A DNA stretch of 10,161 nucleotides from an uncultured cyanobacterium (GTDB lineage: Bacteria > Cyanobacteriota > Cyanobacteriia > PCC-6307 > Cyanobiaceae): positions 1 to 10,161 of the forward strand of contig CAIOXF010000116.1 in assembly GCA_903862155.1 (NCBI GenBank). Direction: 5' to 3'. Below are positions 9,101-10,161 of this stretch, piece by piece (position 1 is the stretch's first letter; each line of letters begins with the position of its first letter). The position numbers and the translations under genes are program-made. The notes below the pieces were generated by a model. It saw only the letters and a list, made by a program, of their open reading frames with translations, was not told the DNA's origin and did no database searches.

Positions 9101-10077
9101 CGGAAACCTTCAACGTTGCCCAGCTCTTCCGCACCAGCGTCAACGTTGATCAGATCGTCTGGGACGACCTCCTCTCCCTGCGTGATCTCGGCGGCTCCGA
9201 TGCCGTCGTGAGCTCCGATCTGGAGGTCACCGTTCGCGCCGCCCAGGCCGAACTCACCACCGACAGCTCCTTCAACCTCGGCACCACACGCCAGATCACC
9301 AAGCCCGGCGAAACCGGCTTCACCAACCTCATCCGCTCCGGCGACACCATCTTCCAAACCAGCACCTGGCGCAACGACGGTGAATTCACCTTCACCGACC
9401 TCACCATCACCGACCTCAGTGATGACGTCGCCACCGTGACCTCCGTCTTTGACGCCAACAACGGCGCCAAACTCGAGGAGCTCGGCTGGAGCGCCGAGGC
9501 TGGCGATGGCGAGGTGGCCTCCATCTCCTCCAAGTTCCAGATCACCGGCGCTGCCGGCTCCGTGCTCGACACCACCAAGGTGGGCTTCAAGCTCGACGCC
9601 TACGGCGACTACCACTGGAACACCACCGAGATGGATCAGTTCGCCGTCAAGCACCTGATCACCTACGCCGGCGACCTCAACTACGACGGCGCCGTCACCA
9701 TGAAGGACCTGGCCTTCCTCAACGCAGGCGCTGCTACCGGCAGCAACCCCCACGATGTGGATGCCAACTTTGATGGTGAGGTCGACATGCTCGATCTGGC
9801 CGTCCTCGACGCCGATTGGGGCATGAGCCTCCACAGCGGTGAGGACACGTTCCTCGGCCGCGATGCCATCTCCATGGCCGAGCTGTTCCAACAGAACGGC
9901 CGCGACTGGGATAGCTTCGCCTTCGCGGAGCAGAACGCCATCGAGGCCAACACCGCCGCTGGCGCGGAGTACGTCAACGTCCTCACCGACATCAGCACGG
10001 GTCTGATCACAGGCCCCGTCGCCGGCGTCGACGAGCTCGAGCAGCTGCTCCAGCAGCAGTACGCCACCACCGTCTGA
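448..10077 (+). CDS. Giant tandem animal-type heme peroxidase with RTX, VCBS/Ig-like and C-terminal dockerin-like modules
   Basis: This 3209-residue protein should use hydrogen peroxide to oxidise halides or small organics outside the cell. It carries two heme peroxidase domains. Domain 1 has distal Q237/D240/H241, R465 and E468, proximal H592, and N688 with R691. Domain 2 has Q2106/D2109/H2110, R2286 and E2289, proximal H2389, and N2500 with R2503. By analogy with myeloperoxidase the conserved Asp and Glu should bind heme covalently through esters. Between the domains lie RTX nonapeptides, an EF-hand loop (1320-1331) and Ig/VCBS-like beta modules. After domain 2 come a Pro/Thr/Glu/Gly linker, a cohesin-like beta part and two dockerin-like EF loops (3076-3087, 3105-3116). 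There is no N-terminal signal peptide, so type I secretion with a C-terminal signal is inferred. Only three cysteines are seen (C723, C2180, C2193). Start 448 follows a good ribosome binding site, and a second in-frame stop (10090-10092) follows TGA. The gene appears monocistronic. Family is confident; substrate and exporter are unknown. Confidence 0.96.
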   Translation: MVMMNRGDLDFILKQIYIAEADARGEQLLGNLIPDPTLPWGLRRVDGSNNNLLAGNENFGAADQPFPSLLPQQFRNEGDDSMLFGPPGTPAVPGQTLLTNNNYAVNAQNNPAITRGIQPGDVVDADPRIISNLVVDQSLQNPAAIYRALTLAGSADRMADLAEVTGAVDALQAAQAAADAAATTAADAALRAVLSAKGINVFDTLGDLTKATVDLPNVAPDEGLSSPFNGWMMLFGQFFDHGLDLVGKGGNGTVYIPLQPDDPLYVPGSPTNFMALTRATVDANGDAINKTTPWVDQNQTYTSNASAQVFHREYKLVGGRPVATGKLLSGADGGLANWADVKAQARNILGIELNDMNVHAIPEVLVDPYGNFIPGANGRVQLVRSIAANGVVTAVEGNPAAPVRTADGMVSTGHAFLDDIAHNANPSATKVADADTAISTASQQQPAGTYDNELLDRHLIGGDGRANENFGLSAIHFVFHAEHNRQAELVKDLVFSEALADPAANLAFLNEWLSTPIDAAALATATKDSLNWNGERLFQAAKFPTEMQYQHLVFEEFGRTVQPMINVFNAYDSQLDAAIVSEFADVVYRFGHSQTGETVDRYDANFNPIGSGGVRDLTAEQVSLFEAFLNPVEFTTLDGVDGGMSQAQAAAAVARGMTRQVGQEIDEFVVSDMRNRLVGIPLDLAALNISRGRERGVPSLNKAREEFFRGSNDSAIKPYASWCEFSLNLRNPASIVNFIAAYGTHSTITSATTVEAKRDAAWLLVMGGAGAPADRLDFLNARGAYAGDPDLGGLNQVDFWVGGLAEKTMPFGGMLGTTFNFVFEAQMEALQDRDRFYYLSRLANLNLTAQMENNKFAEMIHRVTDATHLPGNVFKAMDYQLEMDQTRQFNAGLGNADPEGAVNGLDPFLSAMTGDQKVIRDTQFLQFVGPEHVVIGGTEQADTMIAGDGDDTLWGDGGDDNLEGGIGNDFIFGGEGDDVITDSFGDDEIRSGGGDDVVHGGPGLNLIITDTGSDVVFGGIDDDEYLLGQGNDFANGGAGVDFQIGGEGNDWLESGTENGLMLGDNGDIVQGLPIKRSVNSPVIGHDVTYNTGGNADHDAESGDDIMVGGLGTDKFFGALGFDWATHKDDPYGIYVDMDSRALNVPLAANSPGATFDRYLSTEAVSGSFNNDFIRGEIAALTAGHELLDSNVSLINGLEQLLGAAVNEAGDIRFSAGDLLITGSGSDLAEGRGGDDLIDGDSHLDVKILVTPTTGPAFMVNSIMEIQDQLFSRALRPSQLSIWREIKDESFTTDVDVALYRGNRADYTIEGYDATNGVATDTDGDGWISITDNQAIPTDGTDRVKNIERVLFNDGSVKIAEHANRLAEGRLSLLVNGQAEPTGTVTAAVGQVLTASSAALRDWDERAADNPISAVTAPIEYYWQVETVAGSGIFTDILTTVNVAATAVKGPEFTVTAAEAGRAIRVMGRFTDAKGAVETVFSNAASTNPNLAPVVVDPINVTGTISELAFNAPLANNFTHVVNGSFAIEDPDFANVQSVVIASSATTLAGSTTPLGTLVPVVSNQTTGDGTGTISWTYQVSDTALNPLLEGQQVVETFVVTLSDGAGGTVNQAITVTLNGARDPVNEPATGTLVVSDPSPTRTQPLTVQGQNTISDPNGVPANPVFTYQWQQRLATSTDPNAWTNIAGATGVSFTPGQAQLDQALRVQVSFTDSDGFPNTLVTAATDGTGNTFTGTIGADTINGTAYGDAISGGLGGDTLNGNAGDDVFSWGVTNPILFIAPNGIGDGRDIVNGGAGTDTFVVNGNNQSETYRIYARANFLAVAGNAAAPLNAATEIVITRGGTNNASVIAELRGIEEIIINTGAGNDTVTPIGNFNPTSLAFNTITIQGSEDDNTVDISDLQSAHRIHFLTQGGNDFVIGNLRPQDVIDIPAGANPADYSMTDNGDGTVTFSSPNHSVTVTASPDALPQLVPADPHSIAPEQSTAPAVDPGVVGALTLSDAEQLLMLVRGQVPPAQGDDAALATGVRQLTGVGNNQADPTRASLDTPFIRLTEARYGLLDETANKAGINPIFKGIDARTVSNLIGAQQPDTAPSDQASTLFMSFAQYFDHGLDFIPKGGNGTIPIGNQIPGNPDNPADLTRATIARWENGLPVYLNQDTPYVDQNQAYGPNEAIGQLLRCSDGNHGFGGILLCSASPDPSAPGHNQLPNLRQLLDTHIDAGSIFTTPNGPKTLLEVYPGLRDGSGNYDAAQVRNLVANFMGTGYNLLIDANPAINPLDHVISGDGRVNENVGLSSMHAVWVRNHNYHADQLQKLYSDHGMAVSEEELFQAAKIVNEAEYQRVIFTEFAEKMLGGVGIRGVGDHGFRDYNPDADASISLEFQAIAYRLGHTMIANDLWVLDANGVAQPKPLFDLFLNPTNDPSAFSVDHDRNPSTPALTGDAALAVLAQMGYTPQPGYAELGTGAILGGIAQQPAEAVDGQMVDAVRNDLVRVRADLFSANVARGWDLGMGTLNQIKIGLLASTSSYVQEAISYVGADSLQPYSSWDDFQSRNNLSDAVINQFKAAYPDLVLSQAEWASFQSFNPEIATIPSGDSFIVKGIDRVDAWVGGLVEAKVDVNNEGAALVGPTFWVILHEQMDRLQEADRHYYIPRLENLPLYANFVEGATFGKIIARNTGLTNLPENVFDVFKQDDGEPPIQIQPNAPTETGEAGAGETGGPQDGVTPTAPEQELPQDAAIHLGLSIVKDPVFDGDATNDIVLRQFGNNEEQASTFYLALTAESLRDAAINTLDFSIHLGEAFGKAFALNPADIHFNETLNVARRVQISDGPDGPVVRFNGAGLDALENSGAAIDGSTVLAYIQLQQRSDIDQLIKDARTADSNGFRNTETFNVAQLFRTSVNVDQIVWDDLLSLRDLGGSDAVVSSDLEVTVRAAQAELTTDSSFNLGTTRQITKPGETGFTNLIRSGDTIFQTSTWRNDGEFTFTDLTITDLSDDVATVTSVFDANNGAKLEELGWSAEAGDGEVASISSKFQITGAAGSVLDTTKVGFKLDAYGDYHWNTTEMDQFAVKHLITYAGDLNYDGAVTMKDLAFLNAGAATGSNPHDVDANFDGEVDMLDLAVLDADWGMSLHSGEDTFLGRDAISMAELFQQNGRDWDSFAFAEQNAIEANTAAGAEYVNVLTDISTGLITGPVAGVDELEQLLQQQYATTV
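3253..3609 (+). repeat. Main RTX nonapeptide array (residues about 936-1054)
   Basis: Roughly a dozen Gly/Asp-rich nonapeptides of the RTX type run in series, for example AGDGDDTLW, GGIGNDFIF, GGEGDDVIT, SGGGDDVVH and GGAGVDFQI. In the RTX family such repeats bind calcium and fold as a parallel beta-roll after export into a calcium-rich medium. The first half is well conserved. The second half is degenerate, with units such as GGPGLNLII and GGIDDDEYL lacking consensus residues. Their place after a catalytic domain fits type I secretion. Confidence 0.92.
3610..4554 (+). other. Protein region: connecting region with isolated RTX units and an EF-hand (residues about 1055-1369)
   Basis: Two short RTX remnants lie here, ESGDDIMVGGLGTDKF (about 3745-3792) and GSGSDLAEGRGGDDLIDGD (about 4111-4167). 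Between them is a non-repetitive stretch including GALGFDWATHKDDPYG, a phrase I associate with bacterial RTX peroxidases. The end (about residues 1290-1352) reads RGNRADYTIEGYD, then an EF-hand, then DRVKNIERVLFNDGSVKI. That resembles a unit seen in many RTX exoproteins, where an 'NxERLxFxDG' strand pair closes the module. Its function is unknown. Confidence 0.6.
4405..4440 (+). other. EF-hand calcium-binding loop (residues 1320-1331)
   Basis: The 12-residue loop DTDGDGWISITD matches the EF-hand pattern with acidic residues at positions 1, 3, 5 and 12, Gly at 6 and a hydrophobic residue at 8. It stands alone, outside both the RTX arrays and the C-terminal EF pair, so it is an independent predicted calcium site. 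Confidence 0.7.
4555..5631 (+). other. Protein region: Ig-like / VCBS-like / Ig-like beta modules (residues about 1370-1728)
   Basis: Three beta-sandwich-type segments can be told apart. The first (about 1370-1488) has EYYWQVE, EFTVTAAEAGRAIRV and GRFTDAKGAVETVFS. The second (about 1492-1623) ends in VTLSDGAGGTVNQAITVTLN, a typical VCBS-repeat ending. The third (about 1628-1728) has FTYQWQQR, VSFTPGQAQLDQALRVQV and FTDSDGFPNT, parallel to the first. Such modules act as spacers or adhesion units in surface and type I-secreted proteins. Here they extend the distance between the two catalytic domains. Boundaries are approximate. Confidence 0.65.
5626..5853 (+). repeat. Second RTX patch (residues about 1727-1802)
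   Basis: RTX-like units resume with FTGTIGADTINGTAYGDAIS, GGLGGDTLN and GNAGDDVFSWG. After a short hydrophobic break come GDGRDIVNGGAGTDTFVV. It is shorter and looser than the first array. The GxGxDxFxx ending is common at the close of RTX blocks, where a strand caps the beta-roll. Confidence 0.8.
5854..6408 (+). other. Protein region: beta-rich stretch with stray RTX-like units (residues about 1803-1987)
   Basis: This stretch is rich in Asn, Thr, Ile and Val with regular alternation (ETYRIYARANF, AELRGIEEIIINTGAGNDTV, NDFVIGNLRPQDVIDIPAG). Isolated Gly-Asn-Asp units recall degenerate RTX repeats. A beta-helix or beta-sandwich is likely, and no named domain is recognised. The end is Pro/Ala-rich (about 1970-1990) and looks like a linker before the second peroxidase domain. 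Confidence 0.45.
6421..8511 (+). other. Protein region: heme peroxidase domain 2 (residues about 1992-2688)
   Basis: A helical pre-domain (LTLSDAEQLLMLVRG) leads to a core that matches domain 1 in order: FAQYFDHGLDF (2104-2114), T-P-Y-V-D-Q-N (2159-2165), GDGRVNEN (2283-2290), YRLGH (2385-2389) and ANVARGWDLGMGTLN (2499-2513). Heme-ester Asp 2109 and Glu 2289, the catalytic Arg and the proximal His/Asn are intact, so activity is expected. It departs from domain 1 in two conserved places: EHNR is replaced by NHNY (2303-2306), and the segment after Asn 2500 is divergent. A Cys-containing insertion (C2180 to C2193) lies just after the calcium-loop segment and may form a disulfide after export. 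Confidence 0.9.
8512..8658 (+). other. Protein region: Pro/Thr/Glu/Gly-rich linker (residues about 2689-2737)
   Basis: Low-complexity sequence such as PPIQIQPNAPTETGEAGAGE and DGVTPTAPEQELPQ separates the second peroxidase domain from the C-terminal module. The composition indicates a flexible, acidic, disordered linker. Confidence 0.65.
8659..9663 (+). other. Protein region: C-terminal beta module, cohesin-like in its first half (residues about 2738-3072)
   Basis: The first part (about 2738-2870) has the pattern INTLDFSIHLGEAFGKAF, then NPADIHFNE, then VVRFNGAGLD, then STVLAYIQLQ. This resembles the strand order of cohesin-like beta-sandwiches, though the match is by eye and weak. The second part (about 2900-3072) includes LIRSGDTIFQTSTWRNDGEF and EVASISSKFQITGAAGS, and ends YHWNTTEMDQFAVKHLITYA. 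I recall similar text in large marine Synechococcus exoproteins, but cannot verify it here. A role in surface attachment or export is inferred. Confidence 0.4.
9664..9825 (+). other. Protein region: dockerin-like EF-hand pair (residues about 3073-3126)
   Basis: Two calcium loops, DLNYDGAVTMKD (3076-3087) and DANFDGEVDMLD (3105-3116), start 29 residues apart. Each is followed by a Leu-rich helix (LAFLNAG; LAVLDADWG). This duplicated loop-plus-F-helix layout is the hallmark of type I dockerins. Peroxidase-dockerin fusions (peroxidockerins) are a recognised subfamily of the peroxidase-cyclooxygenase superfamily, which supports the reading. Whether it binds a cohesin or is only a calcium clamp cannot be told. 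Confidence 0.7.
9826..10077 (+). other. Protein region: C-terminal tail, possible type I secretion signal (residues about 3127-3209)
   Basis: The last 80 or so residues contain no RTX repeats and end in GVDELEQLLQQQYATTV. Type I secretion signals lie in the last 50-60 residues and are poorly conserved. This tail is a candidate because no other export signal is seen. Confidence 0.35.
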
Positions 10078-10109
10078 AACAACACCGTCTAAGACCACTC
10101 CGTCTCAGA
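10065..10109 (+). repeat. Three imperfect 15-nt tandem repeats across the stop codon
   Basis: Units CACCACCGTCTGAAA (10065-10079), CAACACCGTCTAAGA (10080-10094) and CCACTCCGTCTCAGA (10095-10109) share the core CCGTCT. The period is five codons. The first unit contains the real TGA stop and the second an in-frame TAA at 10090-10092. This looks like a small tandem duplication at the 3' end of the gene that has begun to decay. Confidence 0.6.
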
Positions 10110-10134
10110 CAGCACCCCCTGCTCAACGCACCCT

Positions 10135-10160
10135 GCCCCGGGCCCTGCCCGGGGCTTTTT
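10135..10160 (+). terminator. Intrinsic terminator of the giant peroxidase gene
   Basis: A perfect 8-bp stem, GCCCCGGG (10135-10142) with CCCGGGGC (10148-10155), closes the loop CCCTG and is followed by five T residues up to the next-to-last base of the window. It starts 57 bases after the stop codon. Its stem length, loop size and GC content match the terminator at 140-165. Confidence 0.87.
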
Positions 10161-10161
10161 C

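Noticed and set aside
10061..10077. Possible frameshift or early truncation at the C-terminus
   Set aside because: The open frame is continuous from the start codon, and the downstream terminator lies at a normal distance. No homologous text continues in another frame after the stop.
7291..10098. Antisense open frame of 935 codons opposite peroxidase domain 2 and the C-terminal module
   Set aside because: Same cause and composition as the other antisense frame. No ribosome binding site or recognisable domain was seen, and it runs opposite well-supported coding sequence.

Overview
The window is almost entirely one giant gene. A 3209-codon open reading frame (448-10077, + strand, roughly 340 kDa by length) encodes a calcium-binding, probably type I-secreted exoprotein with two separate animal-type (peroxidase-cyclooxygenase superfamily) heme peroxidase domains. 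Both domains keep every heme-pocket residue that can be checked by eye against myeloperoxidase: the distal Gln/Asp/His triplet, the catalytic Arg with the ester-forming Glu, the proximal His, and the Asn and Arg that follow it. The N-terminus has no Sec or Tat signal peptide, and RTX-type glycine/aspartate nonapeptides occur, which fits type I secretion.

Layout: 3-101 is probably the 3' end of an unidentified upstream gene, closed by a strong intrinsic terminator at 140-165. A gene-free stretch (102-447) follows. It has three perfect, mutually compatible inverted repeats, then a small hairpin with a T-run, then a Shine-Dalgarno sequence that can itself be paired. Inside the giant protein the order is: N-terminal extension and peroxidase 1 (residues 1 to about 885); main RTX array (about 936-1054); a region with isolated RTX units and one EF-hand (about 1055-1370); Ig-like / VCBS-like / Ig-like beta modules (about 1370-1728); second RTX patch and beta-rich region (about 1727-1990); peroxidase 2 (about 1992-2688); Pro/Thr/Glu/Gly-rich linker (2689-2737); and a C-terminal module of about 470 residues with a cohesin-like beta part, a dockerin-like EF-hand pair and a short tail. 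A 15-nt triplicated sequence spans the stop codon, and a second strong terminator ends at the window edge. The giant gene therefore looks like its own monocistronic unit.

Organism: the DNA is GC-rich with a strong preference for C in the third codon position. Together with the style of the C-terminal module (the phrase GDLNYDGAVTMKDLAFLNAG and the tryptophan-containing DADWG), this suggests a Synechococcus/Cyanobium-type picocyanobacterium. That is recollection and inference, not a search; related tandem peroxidases also occur in alphaproteobacteria.

Function: the most economical reading is a secreted or surface-attached peroxidase that uses hydrogen peroxide to oxidise halides, thiocyanate or small organics outside the cell. 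The substrate cannot be read from the sequence.
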